Assembly (NCBI GenBank): GCA_028641055.1
Contig: CM054060.1
Span: 237,550,833-237,614,832 of the forward strand
Origin: Alopecurus myosuroides
Lineage: Eukaryota; Streptophyta; Magnoliopsida; Poales; Poaceae
Length of the DNA: 64,000 nt
Direction of reading: 5' to 3'
In this document: one piece after another, positions 11,385 through 22,636 of the stretch
How the letters are laid out: every line of letters begins with the position of its first letter
Position numbering within the stretch: position 1 is the first letter of the stretch
The notes under the pieces: model-generated
What the model was told of the DNA's origin: nothing
Databases searched by the model: none
What the model saw: only the letters and a program-made list of their open reading frames with translations
Translations under genes and position numbers: made by a program

Positions 11385-11887
11385 TCTCCCCCTCGAGCTG
11401 TCGTTATCAGCGGATTATTCGCGGATTGATCGTGCACAGAGATCGTGTGACGTGGGTTGCGCAACCGTTAGAAACGCCACACAGCGCATATCGCGCGCGT
11501 AACGGGCGCAGTTAATCCCACGTCGAGATTGTGGGCACTTGAGTACGGTTGAAGTGACTTAACAGGCTAGTGGACCGGGGGTGCAGTTATTGGCGCGTGG
11601 CCTGCTGTATTCCAGGCACCGAGGCGTCGGGGGCACAGGGGTGTGACACGTGCCCCGTAGAGACACGCAGAGGTGGATTCAGTCCGTTTGAGCGGGATTG
11701 TGTTTCGAGATTTCGCTAAGTTATTTTACTCAGCATCACAGAGGAAAGATATTGCTATTCGGAGAAGTAGAGATGCAAGCAAGAATTGAAGGGCCGTGTG
11801 GAGGTGCTACTCAGCCCCTTTCAGTCACGAAGAGAAGGTTTGTTTTAAGCTGGCAGGGCCCAGTGAACAAGTTCGCATGACTCTACC

Positions 11888-11902
11888 AGCTTCGGGGACT
11901 AA
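11888..11902 (+). other. Polypurine tract of Tat-1
   Basis: CAGCTTCGGGGACTAA abuts the LTR start TGTCGGGG at 11903. The core GGGGACTA is shared with the tract before the 3' LTR of Tat-4 (GGGGACTAC at 32781) and, with one change, that of Tat-2. Confidence 0.7.
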
Positions 11903-12780
11903 TGTCGGGGGGGTTACCCCCGAGTAGGGGTAAGGCAAGTGCTAAAGGCTAGGTCAAAGGTGTTGTTTGACCGGGTAGATGGCTACCCGGTACTTGCTAC
12001 CCGGTAGGTTTCTATCCGGCCGTACCAACCAATGGCCAAGAGGACAAATCAAGCAAGTTATGTTCATCCGAGTAAAGAAGTTGGTCCGAGTAGAGGGAGT
12101 GAGTTCCTACTCGGTCCAGAAGTCAATGGAGCCGTTCTGAGAAGGGGTCCCGCGTATCATGCGTCCGTACCGGCGTGCGGTTCAACTTACGGAGCGCGTG
12201 ATTATCCGCGCTACGGCGTGGCTACAGTGCGGTAGGCGCCTGTCAAGTCATGTCACCGACAGACAGGACAGGACAGGGCTAGGGGCCTACCCTATCTCAC
12301 TGACAAGGGTGGACAGGTCCCATCTCCGAACGGCGCGACGACTTACGGCGCCCGCTTCAGCGAGAAGCCGGAAGCGTGCTCTGTTCTGCAGTGCCCCTAT
12401 CACATCAGTTGTACCTTTTAGTCTTATTCTATTCGGCTGGGCACCAGTATATAAGGTGCCCTGCCCCCTCCTGTGCGAGGGTCGACACTTAGCATTGCTT
12501 CACTTCACACAGAGAGAACTAGAGAGCTAGAGTGGCTACTCGGCTGAAGGTCTGATTTGTACTGTGGCTACTCGGTAACACACATATAGAGAGAAAGGCA
12601 GGAGTAGGGGTGTTACCTCCACACGAGGGCCCTGAACCTGGGTAAGATCTTGTTGTTTGCAGTGCTTGAGACATCCCACACGCGGCTACTCGCCGTGTGA
12701 TCCCTCCCCGAGCACCTCCAGCGTCCATCGGCCCCAAACTTTAGCCATCCCATGGCATCTGCCGTGATACCACCACGACA
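11903..12780 (+). mobile_element. 3' LTR of Tat-1 (878 bp)
   Basis: It begins TGTCGGGGGGG and ends CCACGACA. The terminal segment GCATCTGCCGTGAT...CCACGACA recurs at the end of the Tat-2 and Tat-4 LTRs. A TATA box (TATATAAG, 12448-12455) sits in the middle, followed by GTGCCCTGCC. Frequent CCGAGTAG/CTACTCGG words run through the LTR. The flank is GTGAC at 12781-12785, a possible target duplication whose partner is outside the visible element. Confidence 0.85.
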
Positions 12781-13395
12781 GTGACATATATGCTTATATT
12801 TGGAAAAGCAAGGTGACTCTGCGGATAAAGGTTTTTTCTTGGCTGCTAGTTAGTGATCGTTTAAACACTCGAGACATGTTGAAACGTCGACATTGGAATG
12901 TTACGGTTTTGGCACATTCTGAGCTCTGCCCCACTAGAAATTTGGAAGATTGGATGCACTTGTTCTTTCATTGCAACTTCAGTAACAGGATTTGGACTTA
13001 CCTGCAAATTATTTGGGAGCCTTGTGAAACTTTTGAACATGTGTTCAGTCTCTCTATGAAGAATTTCAATCAGCCTTTTTTCACTAAAGTGGTTATTTTA
13101 GCTCTTTGGCACATTTGGAAATAAAGGAATGATGCTATATTCAATCATGTGCAACCTTCTTTTAGGTCTTGGAAGAGTAATTTCATACATGAAGTCACCA
13201 TGCATGTGCATAGGGTGAAGGATCCGCATGTACAAAGTTTTTCAAGATGGGTTGAAAACCTACCTTAATTTGTAATAGTGTAGCTCCCCCCCTCTCTCAC
13301 CCCTCACTTCTTGTGATTATGTAAACTGTTGGTTCCTTTATTTTTAATAAAATACTATGGGGCGTAAGACCTACAGTCCTTATATTCAAAAAAAA
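12781..13395 (+). mobile_element. 3' end of a LINE (5'-truncated)
   Basis: The reverse-transcriptase zinc-binding region is followed by a non-coding tail and an eight-A run at 13388-13395. The 5' side ends at the outer LTR end of Tat-1 (12780), so the upstream part may lie on the other side of Tat-1. The A tail adjoins the accessory gene of Tat-3, so the LINE was itself inserted there. Confidence 0.75.
12789..13124 (+). pseudogene. LINE reverse-transcriptase C-terminus, zinc-binding domain
   Basis: The frame reads KVTLRIKVFSWLLVSDRLNT, then DMLKRRHWNV and a cysteine/histidine set (CPTRN, then HLFFHCNF) typical of the zf-RVT domain at the end of plant L1-type LINE ORF2. It stops at TAA ending 13124. 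There is no start and no upstream RT domain, so this is a remnant of a much larger protein. Confidence 0.75.
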
Positions 13396-13440
13396 CGGGG
13401 GTTGCAATATTCAAGTCAACCCAAAGTCAGGGTATTTCAC

Positions 13441-16400
13441 CATGGGCTTCGTCGACTCTGTTACCGGCTGGAGGAGTCGATGGTTCTACTCCAAGGACTC
13501 CCCTAACTCTGATGGTTCTCCCCTGACGGACTTGGACAAACTAGTAATTCCAAGACACTCGTAGAAGAATCAATTTTCAGTCAAAGAAGCCACTCGGACT
13601 GAGGACCTGGTGGCTCAAGTTGCCACCCTGAAGACCGAGGGACTTACTGGAACCCACCTGGCTGTTGTGTTTCTCAGGCGTCGGGTGCAGCCTCTTCAGG
13701 CTCGAGTAATCCCCATGTGGGCTTATTCGAGTACTGACTCGACCCACCGATTGCGCCACGAGGAGCTTTCGAGCAGCGAACTTGAGCAATGTCTGCGCCA
13801 GATCACTCGAGTTAGGGAGAACTACTCCAGCTCTGCCCCCGCTCTGCTCCTCTATTGAACGCACCAAGGTAAACTTCATTACTTCTGTTATCTGATTTCA
13901 GTTTCTTCCCTCTTCTATGATTTCTTCACGAGTGATTTACTTTTTATATAATTCCTTTCTTTTTTCTCTGTAACCTTGATGTTCTCGCTAGCAATCCTCC
14001 TAAGGTGGGTTCTGCCCCCTTCCTAGAGGGTTTGGATGAAGCTGCCATAGTGGATTTGTAGTCCATTTCCTCAGTCGCGATAGCAAACTCTTCTCAAGAG
14101 GTGGAGGATCTCGACGACTTGCAGGAGGAGGCAGCTGATGAATATCAAGCAGCCTCCAAGCGCACTCAAGTAGAAAACGACGCCAGAGAAGCTACTTCTA
14201 GGGACTCAAGCTCTTCGAGTGCGGCCCGAGGAGACGAACTGAAGGACCCGGTCCGCGTTGTTCCTGTTTTTTTGATGCGTCGACCCGCTGCTCCACAATC
14301 AGTAGTTCCTTCAGCCATGAAGGTTTGGCTGGTATATGCCTTAGGCTCCTTGATCTGGTAACTTCTTTTTACTCCTTCTTTCTTTTGTTATCGGTCAAAT
14401 TTGTAGATCTTAACCATTATATTTCAGGGATCCCAATCCTCCAAGGGCTTCTACTCCTCCACCCGTAGTAGACTTTGCTACCGTTCCGACTCCTCCTGCT
14501 TCTTCAGTTGCTGCACCTATTCCCCCCTCGTGGGAACACCGGTTCAGATGCGGTTCCTGAGGCCAATGTTCCTGCAGCTTCGGGTTCTTCACAAAGAACT
14601 CGGGACAAGGAAGTTGTAGAAGAGGGAGCTCACATGCATTCGGGTGCTCCTGAAGTAAAAGAAATACTCGCGGGCCCTAGAGCTTGGATGGAGGATTTGA
14701 CGGAGGCTGGCGTTTTGGCTCCTGAATTCCAGGTTAGAAACTAACTTTTTGATTTTCTTTTTTACTTGCTCTATCAGGTGCGCGAACAGCGCTCCCGACA
14801 GGAGTAGCCCCCGAGTCTGGGTTTGACTGCTTGCCGGTGAGCACAGACTCAATACTTTAACTCGTTTGATTTTTTGTTGCTCCAGCCTTTTGTGGCGAGT
14901 ATAAAGGACGTGAGAACCCGCTTCATCGGTATTGGGAGGCAAAGGGATTCTGCCTTGGCCAGTCTTGTCAAAGCGAAAAGTAAGACTTTACTCCCATGAA
15001 TTTCGGTCATCCTTTTTCCTACTTGCATATTTAGTTGACTCCTTTGGCTTTATCCTTAGAACTCCTTGCCTCGACTACCGCTAAGAAGAATCCACTAGGG
15101 CTCGAGTGCAAGAACTCGAAGCACAAAATGTCGCTCTGAAGTTGGAGGTCACTTCTACTCAGAAGGAGGCTGAAGCTTCCCTTAAAGAAGCTAAGGAGTC
15201 GAGGGAGAAAGAGTTAGAAGCCAACAAGCAGCTCTCTGATTTAGAAGAGACTCTTGCTACTCGATTCCATTCCTTGACTGATAATTTGACAGGTGATTTA
15301 ACCTTTCCTTTGTTCTTTTTCGAGTACCTTTTAATATCCTCGTGTTTTTGGCTAATAGTTCCTTCATGATGTTACATATGTTGTCAGGATTCCTCCTTCC
15401 CTATCTTGTCAATTGCGAGAGGGTTCATTGTTAGACGCGATGACTTCTTCCGAGGAGCAAGTGGGAAAGGGCATGAGTCTATTGGGAAAGCTCAAGGTAG
15501 TACTCGTGTCTTTTCACGAGTGCTTATTCCCAAAGGAGAAAGTTCCTGACACACTATATGGTTTACTAGATGTATTCCGTAACACAAGTATTCTGACTAA
15601 TTTTAGTCGGGAGCAGATCATGTCAGGTGCAGAAACAGTGCTGACAATCGCCCGTGCTCATGGTATTGAAGGAAATTTTGAAGCTGCGCTGAGCGGGCCT
15701 CCACTAGATGCAGATGGGAAAGAGGTAGACCTCAACCTCTTTGCCTTAGAGTCTGTTAGGCTAGCTGATATTCTCCTAAAAATGCTCGAAGCACGAGTCA
15801 AAGTTGTTGAAGCTGTTAAGGACGTTGAGGGAGCATCCACTTAGCTTTTTTAGTCTTTTTTTGTAATGAACTTTAGAAGCAGTAGTAGTTGTTTAAATGC
15901 AGTAAATCTGCCCAGTTGCTTGTAATGAACCTTGTGCAGTGTTTTCGCTTCTTTTGAAATCCATCTGAAGTGTTTCCTTCTGTCTCTAATACTGAATTTT
16001 TCTTTTTATACTCGTGCTTTCTCACGGTAGGAGTAGATCTCAAGTATGAGGTAAGATTCCTCTACTAGGTACTCGAGTAAAATAGTAATCGAGTATTTCT
16101 TTCTTACTCCTGTAGGTGCCTGAGAATTCTGGTTCTTCATGTCCTTTGACTTCTACTACTTCAACTTCTTCCACTTCCAATTTAGTGCAATTACTGAGCG
16201 CCAAACTTTTGAGTAAGGAGGAAGAAGTAAAAAAAATTGAGGACTCAACTTAATGTTGTAAAGGAAAAGGAGCAGTCTGCAGCTGATTGTGAGGACTTCC
16301 TCTTTGCTGAATTAGCCGTCATAACAACTGATTTAGCTTGTAAGCTTTTCGAGTTCCCATTTTTCTGTCTTGTTCCATTTAGCTATTGCTGAGCTAATGA

Positions 16401-16897
16401 ACATTATTTTGTCTACAGGTGTCCAAGAAAATACCATTGAGGAGACTCGATATATCGAAGAATAGCGGTCGAAACTTTCTGCATATAGTTCTTCCTCTTT
16501 CTGGGTTGATGCGGAGAAATCTCGAGTACTTTTGACTCTGAGAACTCGAGCTCAACAAATTGGTTGAGTTATTGGTTCTTGCCATGCATCTTTTTGTAAA
16601 ATTTACGGGGCCCTCTTCCCACTGAACGAGCTACCCGAAGGATTGTTCAATCTGGTGAAGAAGTTCAGTAGCTTCGATCATGCGAAAGCATTGGTTCGCC
16701 GCCAGTTAGTTGGTGGACCGAAAGTTGCCTTAGCTCTCGCTAAGAACCATTACCCGCACATGAACCTGATGAAGATTGGTAGGGGTCCTCATGCACCCTG
16801 TGGTTGCTAACGTGTAAATATGACTGCAAGATATGATGCAGTGACTCCTGCAGCAATTGCACTGAAGCGTTTGGCTGAGGAGGAGACTGATATTTAA
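13441..16897 (+). pseudogene. Antisense accessory gene of Tat-3, decayed, multi-exon
   Basis: The first visible part (13441-13858) reads GWRSRWFYSKDS, GLTGTHLAVVFLRRRVQPLQ and MWAYSSTDSTHRL, a segment I associate with the downstream half of the gypsy-type transposon domain. The N-terminal half is missing (LINE junction). Later exon-like blocks include an acidic region (about 13993-14320), a proline/serine-rich block (about 14430-14735), a coiled-coil-like E/K-rich block (about 15100-15290), a helical block (15413-15840) and a C-terminal block with LPEGLFNLVKKF and AAIALKRLAEEETDI before TAA at 16895-16897. AATAAA at 16979 could be its poly(A) signal. Internal stops and frame changes mark it as a pseudogene. 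It is convergent with gag of the same element. Confidence 0.65.
14778..14852 (+). repeat. Dispersed 75-bp-scale repeat, copy in accessory-gene intron
   Basis: A segment reading GTGCGCGAACAGCGCTCCCG, then CCCCCGAGTCTGGG and GAGCACAGACTCAA, recurs at 17149-17225 next to the tandem array. Both copies are inside Tat-3 and in the same orientation. Confidence 0.7.
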
Positions 16898-17148
16898 CTA
16901 CAAGGTGGTTTTACTCCACACTTGTAGATGTAGTCATTTGTATGATAGCTACAAATCACTTTGTAAGTGTGTTTCTTCAATAAAGGACTCAATGTTTTCT
17001 GATTGAGTATGCTCGTTTATATCTCTTTGTACTACACTTGTGATTATTACTCCAAAATTTCTGTTCGAATTCCTTGGTCCATGATACTTAAATACTTCAA
17101 CCTCAACTGCTTTTATAGCTTAAATCCAATTTTTCCTGTATAGACGGT

Positions 17149-17225
17149 CGGGTGCGCGATAAGTGCTCCCGATAGGAGTATCCCCCGAGTCTGGGTTCGG
17201 TTGTTGACAGGCGAGCACAGACTCA
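17149..17225 (+). repeat. Dispersed repeat, copy flanking the 75-bp array
   Basis: Second copy of the 14778-14852 segment: GTGCGCGATAAGTGCTCCCG, CCCCCGAGTCTGGG, GAGCACAGACTCAA. It sits between the 3' end of the accessory gene and the tandem array and shares the CCCCGAGT word with the array unit. Confidence 0.7.
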
Positions 17226-17261
17226 AGTATTTGCTGTACTATTTGACTCTTCAGCCCTGAG

Positions 17262-17795
17262 TATATCGATTACGACTACGGTTGGGAGTTACCCCAAGAT
17301 TTTTTGTCTTAAATGTTTTGCTACGCAGCCCTCGAGTATATCGAGTGTGACTACGCCTGGGAGTTACCCCAAGATTTTCTATCTTAAACGTTTTGCTGCG
17401 CAACCCTCGAGTATATCGAGTGCGACTACGGCTAGGAGTTACCCCAAGATTTTTTGTCTTAAATGTTTTGTTGTGCGGTCCCCATGTATATTGAGTGCAA
17501 CTACGGCTGGGAGTCACCCCAAGATTTTCTATCTTAAACGTTTTGCTGCGCAGCCCCCGAGTATATCGAGTGTGACTACGGCTGGGAGTCACTCCAAGAT
17601 TTTATGTCTTAAATGTTTTGCCGCGCAGCCCCCGAGTCTATCGAGTGCGACTACGGCTGGGAGCCACCCCAAGATTTTCTGTCTTAAACGTTTTGCTGCG
17701 CAGCCCCCGAGTATATCAAGTGCGACTATGGCTGGGAGTCACCCCCAAGATTTTCTGTCTTAAACGTTTTGCTGCGCAGCCCCCGAGTGTATCTT
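17262..17795. repeat. 75-bp tandem array, about seven units
   Basis: The word ACCCCAAGAT (with small variants) recurs at 17291, 17366, 17441, 17516, 17591, 17666 and about 17741, a constant 75-bp period. Each unit also contains TTTTGCTGCGCAGCCCCCGA and GAGTGYGACTACGGCTGGGAG. Seventy-five is divisible by three, so several frames on both strands stay open as 25-residue repeats. I treat these as shadows. The location, between lost pol and 3' LTR of a Tat-like element, is where such arrays commonly arise. Confidence 0.9.
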
Positions 17796-18099
17796 TGGAT
17801 GAGGTTGCGACTAACTTCATAATTCTAACTGTAAAACAGACAGGCGGAAAATTCCTCGGTGCAGAGGGGTAATATCTGACTTGATCAATACGGATACATA
17901 AATAGTCTTATTCTAATTTGTGTTGAAGAATAAATTCTTATGCGTAAAAAGACGTAGCTACAAGACGCTCCACGAGTTCTTGTAGAAATTTCCTGTCTTT
18001 TTGTCCTTGAACTTCGTGTGCGTTGTTCTTGAGTGCTTTTCCTATGATGTACGGTCTTGTTGTGTTCCAAAGGACTGTGAAATTTTGTTGAACTCGATG

Positions 18100-21012
18100 T
18101 CACGGCTGTCTGATTTTTTTGTATTTTTCTCGCACTGTGATAACTCCCTTAGGTCCTGGCATTTTAACCAGGAGGTATGCGTAGTGGGGTACTTCCATGA
18201 ACCTCACAAACGTTTTTCTTCCAAGTATTGTGTTGTACTGTGATGGCCAATCGACTACTTCAAAGTCAAGTTTTTCTTTCTTGTAGTTGTTGCGTTCCCC
18301 AAAGACTACCTCGAGTATTACTGTACCCAAGGGTTTTACAACTTTTCCTAGTACAGTCACATGGAACATGTTCTCCAAGTGCTTTAGATTGCTTATTGGT
18401 ATATTCATATCCTTTTGAGTCTATGCATAGATGATGTTAATTCCACTTCCTCTGTCCATGAATAAGCGACTTAGATCATAGCCTCCAATTTATGCCTCGA
18501 GTACCAATGTTGCCTTTCCTGGGAAAGGGACTCGGAGTGGATGGTCAGCTTGAGAGAAAGCAATGCTCTCGTTGGACCGATCCAAAAACTCGGGTGTCGT
18601 AGGGGGTGAAATTTCTGCTAAGTTCACCTGCCTGGTTATGAGCTTTTGGCTTCGTTAGGACGGGGCGCCTTTCTGAATCATGTAAATTTTTTCTTTAGCT
18701 TCCGGGTACTTGTTTTCCTCTGGGTGACCCACTCTACACTGCTGATGTATTGTTGTGGCTTGTTGTGCTCTTGGTACTCCTTGCGCTGGAGGTTGCGGCT
18801 AGGGTTGGACGGCTGCCAGTCCTGGAGGAGGTGGTGGTGCCCCGATAGCTAGCGCTCCTAGTACTGTTGGGAATCCTGCTTGCTGCGCCTCTCTCTGCTT
18901 CCTATGGGATGCCTCCATGAGCAAGTTGAATCTGCGGCAGTCTTTCAGCTTGTGATTAGATCTAGGTATTTCATTGTCATCTGTGTAGAGGTGGTTTGGG
19001 CATGGTCCCTCAAATTGTTGTTCGATTGACATGGGAGGTAGCCCATCTGCTCTAATGTTCTGCGGTTGCCACTCGCGTTTTTGTTCTTGCATGTGGTCGC
19101 GTTCCTGCTCTCGTGATTGGTCGCGTCCTTGCCGGCGGTAGTCGTTGCCGCGAGTACCTGGGAACTCAGTTGCAACTAGCTCTGATTCTATCTCTTCGAA
19201 CACCCTAGCCTTCCACTTTCCTATTATGTTCATATCATTGTTGTATCTTCCGTTTCCCTTGTAAGCATAGGAAGTTTCCATACGATCTTCTTCGGGTGAG
19301 GGTGGGTGGGTGTTCGAGCAAACTATTCTCCTTCCTCCCAACTGTTTGCTACTTCCATGAGCTTACTTACTGTTTTGACTCGAGTTCGGCCAATGTATTC
19401 CTTCAGGTCCATCCAGCGAAGTCCTTCTTTGAAACTTTTTATAGTTGTTTCATCTGGAATTTCTTCGGCACTATTTTTCAACACGATCCATCTTTGAATG
19501 TAACTGCGGATGTTGTCATTTGATCTTTGCCCGCAAGCTTTTAACTGGCCGAATGTTACTGGTCGTTTGCAAGTAGATCTGAAATTCTGGACAAAATTGT
19601 ACTCGAATTCTTCCCAGCAGTTGTACTTGTTCTTTGGCCGACTGTTCAACCAGTTTCTTGCTACTCCGACTAGCTGCAGTTGTATGTACTACATTGTAGT
19701 TGTCCTATTTACTTTTTGAAACCTTATAGCTTCCAAGTAATCATCCAACCATGCTTCGGGTTCCTGGCCACCATCGTACTTGGGTGTTGCGGTCGTTAGC
19801 TTGAATCGCCTCGGCTTCCTGGCCTGACGGATCTCTTTAGTAAAACAGGGAGGGCCGCAGAGTTCCTCATCATCCGAGTTAGTCGAGTTGTATTCTGGAC
19901 TTCTCTCTCGGGTTATGCCTGTTCTTGGGGGTGGGCTTCTGCCGCTCTTGCCCTTATACGTCTGTCTACCTTGTTCTGTGTGATCTGATCTTGTAAATTC
20001 TTTGGGGCTTCCTCATTTTGCATTACTGGGGTAGCCATGGCTTTTTATTTTGGCAACTTTGAGGGTACTTCTACTTGTGGGACAGATGTCTCTTCTTGTG
20101 GAATGGGTTTTTGCTTCAATTCCGCGCTTGCTATGCTGAGTCCTCGCATCATGTCATCATGCACCTCCCCAGGAGGGTCACCTGTGATGGTTTTATGGAC
20201 ATTAGATACGTTTGGAGCTGCATAAGCCTTTCCTGAGGCGTTCTGGATGTCAATTTCTCCGTAACTTCGAATTCTTCCAAGTCTTGTTCGAGATCTAGCG
20301 TCTTTCGAGTGCCCTGTATGTGGTCACTCGGCATATCTTCGAGTCCTTATCTCCATTTGGTGACTGGTGGTTTATGCACCCCGCCACTCGAGATTTCTGT
20401 CGAGTGTACTTCCGGGATAATCGTGTCGTCTAACTCCTTCTACATCTTGGTTAGCTTCTTCATGTGCTGGGATAATTTCCACTTGTATGCCATGCGCTCC
20501 TCCCGAGTAGCATATGGTGCAAGAGGAAGTCCTTGTTCAACTAATGAGGTGACTAACTCCATTGTCTCCCTTGTCACGTATATCCTAGGTATTTCGGCTT
20601 TGCCTTTCTTGCTTTTAGTTGTTGACCTAGAGTTGGCTCTGAGTTCGTCGTCATTTTCCATTGGGATTAAAGTTTCTTACTGTGGGGTTTTTTCTGGATC
20701 TACATCATTGTCGTCCTCGCTTTCCTCGTAGTATCCTCCATCTTCTGTATCATGTGTTGCATCACCTGTCTTGGGTGGGTCGGTCTTATCTTCACTATCC
20801 TCGCTCTTGGAAGATGATTGTTCAACACGCCTGGCCATCACGACAAAGTGTACGTGAGGGTTAGCCGGATAAGAGTACTCGAGGATCTCCTCATTGAGTG
20901 ACAGTTGCGAGAATTCTGGCACGATTGTTTCTTCTGATTGACGTGGGTTGAAATCCTCCAGATGTATCACTCCAGCGCGCCCCGCACGGAAGTTTAGGCT
21001 TCCAATCTTCAA
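18100..21012 (-). pseudogene. gag and protease remnant of Tat-3
   Basis: Minus-strand frames in order: an acidic N-terminal piece (21012-20677), a middle piece (20661-20440), a retrotransposon gag capsid-type segment (19649-19323: WEEFEYNFVQNFRSTCKRP, QRSNDNIRSYIQRWIVLKNS), a proline/basic-rich segment with a CPNHLYTDDN and HKLKDCRRF patch (19341-18799), and a protease region. The protease active-site segment reads LFMDRGSGINI, with Asp at 18454-18456. The position usually held by G in the DGG/DSG motif is R, and a stop follows soon after. The protease ends with ILGRKTFVRFMEVPHYAYLL. Multiple frameshifts and stops show it cannot make a functional polyprotein. RT does not follow. Confidence 0.7.
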
Positions 21013-21165
21013 ATCGATGCTTGTGTCGAGGTAGTCGAACGTCGGACGTGAAGCCGGCGAGTACTTGGTGAAGTCGATTGACCCGAAATGGACCGAGTCC
21101 GCCTAGATCGCCGAGTCGTAGATCGATGATGGAATCAAAGGAGCCATGGATCATGCGCCCGAATT

Positions 21166-21183
21166 CCCCACGGTGGGCGCCAA
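21166..21183 (-). other. Primer binding site of Tat-3
   Basis: Minus strand TTGGCGCCCACCGTGGGG starts directly after the LTR end. It is the same as the site in Tat-4 at 23118-23135. The first bases TGGCGCC would pair with a CCA-ended tRNA acceptor of tRNA-Asp type. The rest forms the inverted repeat CCCACcGTGGG. Confidence 0.75.
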
Positions 21184-21619
21184 TGTCGAGGATGTGAACT
21201 CAACAATCCCCATGGTTAGGGACCCGGGGTTTTGTAAAGGAAGAGGGCGCTGGTGGATTACTCGATTTGACGGGTTACCGCCCGCCGGAATTATTTCGAT
21301 GAAGTAAATGGTGCTGATTATAGGGGGTGCTCTCCGGAGATTGGATCTCGGCTAGCTCTGAATCTAGGGTTGTTTGTCTATTCGTGACCCCCTCCCCTGA
21401 TTTATATAGGTAGCAGGGGTCTCAAGGGTCGTACATGTATTAGAGCTCGACTCCAGGTCGGTAACTAATCTTTCCTAATCTGGTCGATGTAGACTTTCCT
21501 TCTACTGCGTCCCGAATCTTCGTGGGACTTCATACATATTACTTGAGGAGTTCTTCAGTACCCCTTAATGATCCTTACCAGGTACCCTCTTAAGGGAGGG
21601 TCTTTCGAGTACCCCCACA
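21184..21619 (-). mobile_element. 5' LTR of Tat-3 (436 bp)
   Basis: Minus strand begins TGTGGGGGTACTCG at 21619 and ends CATCCTCGACA at 21184, followed by the primer site. A TATA box (TATATAAA) is at 21402-21409. The LTR differs from those of Tat-1, Tat-2 and Tat-4, so it is a separate family with the same primer site. No second copy is seen in the window. Confidence 0.8.
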
Positions 21620-22636
21620 ACAGTGGAGAACTCAAACCGATGCACCTAATGCAATGGCAATAACACACAAAGTGTTCAAAGTCCTTCACTAACAAATCCC
21701 ACCAAAGCAACAAATTCTATGGAGGAATATGTAAGGAAGAACAAGGAAATCAACAAATGAATCCCCGATATCTAGATCTAATAGGTTCCCCTCACAAAGA
21801 GGAGGGATTGATTGGTGGAGTTGTAGATCTAGATCTCCTCTCTCTTTTCCCTCAAGTTGAAACAAAAATCATTGGAGGGATTGAGAGATAGCAAGCTTTT
21901 GGAGGTCAACAATGGAGGTAAAACTTGCCCCAAAAGTTGGGGAACCATTGGGGAAGAAGGCCCCTTAAATAGGTCACCAAAATATCCAACCGTTGGGGGC
22001 AAAAACGCGCAGGGCGGTACTACCGCTAAAACCACTTGTACTACCGCCCCTAGGAGAGTTAAGAGCACCAACGGGCTGAAAAACTGCCCCGGGTAGCGGT
22101 ACTACCGGTGGAACCACCGGTACTACCGCCACTTACGTACCGAAGGGGTATTTGGCGGTACCGGCACCGGTACTACCGCTGCTGGGAAAACTGGCAGAAA
22201 CTCCGGTACGAAAACAGTCATAACTTTTGCATACATACTCCGTTTTTATGTTCTTGGGCTCATTGAAATCACAAGGACGAGAACTAAAAGAATATGTAGA
22301 GAAAAATCATAGTACAAAATGGGAAGACAAAACCAAATTATGTAAGGTTTGATCTATCTATAATGAACAACCTGTAGAAACCTCCAACCTGAAAAATGCG
22401 ATAAGTTTTTCATACAAAATAGATTTTTGATAAACTTGACTTCAACATGAAGAACATGACAAGCTCTAAAACCAAACATGGAGAAAACCCAAATAAGAAC
22501 CAAGAAGGATGATGCCAATTATGCAAAGGTTTGAGCTCTCTAAGAACGATACGATCACGCTACTCATTCGAGAGCCCATCTTGAGAGAACGGTTATCTAT
22601 CCTATAATCTGGTCTCCCAATTAACATAATGAGACC
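21620..22636. other. Unidentified repeat-like sequence, left of Tat-4
   Basis: No convincing gene. About 22010-22200 has clustered GGTACTACCGC and CGGTACTACCG words in direct and near-palindromic arrangement. The rest is AT-rich. The sequence is interrupted by Tat-4 at AGACC and resumes at 33275. It may be part of another repeat family. I see no LTR, terminal repeat or coding domain to name it. Confidence 0.5.
22632..22636. repeat. Target site duplication of Tat-4, left copy
   Basis: AGACC immediately precedes the 5' LTR at 22637 and recurs at 33270-33274 immediately after the 3' LTR. Five bases is the normal size for Ty3/gypsy integrase. Confidence 0.95.

Larger units (their letters stand above)
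9122..12780 (+). mobile_element. Tat-1: 3' part of a Tat-like gypsy element
   Basis: Plus-strand element fragment consisting of an antisense accessory gene (9190-11187, minus), a polypurine tract and a 3' LTR ending at 12780. Gag and pol are absent, and the left side is cut by the chromovirus LTR at about 9121. Orientation follows from polypurine tract plus TGTCGG LTR start on the plus strand. An accessory ORF antisense to the element between integrase and 3' LTR is a known Tat-lineage trait (maize Grande, rice RIRE2). The LTR outer end at 12780 meets a LINE, so Tat-1 inserted into that LINE. Confidence 0.75.
13396..21619 (-). mobile_element. Tat-3: decayed Tat-like gypsy element lacking RT and integrase
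   Basis: Minus-strand order: 5' LTR (21619-21184), primer site, gag and protease remnants (to about 18100), a 75-bp tandem array, then an accessory gene on the opposite strand (13441-16897). No RT, RNase H or integrase motif appears, so the pol core has been deleted. The 3' LTR is not visible; the element is cut at 13396 by the LINE. Tandem arrays and antisense ORFs between integrase and 3' LTR are known Tat/Ogre-lineage traits. Confidence 0.75.

Noticed and set aside
17251..17872. Long repetitive ORFs (25-residue repeats) on both strands
   Set aside because: They are produced by the 75-bp tandem unit, whose length is divisible by three. There is no start context, promoter or exon signal, and the plus and minus frames are equally open.
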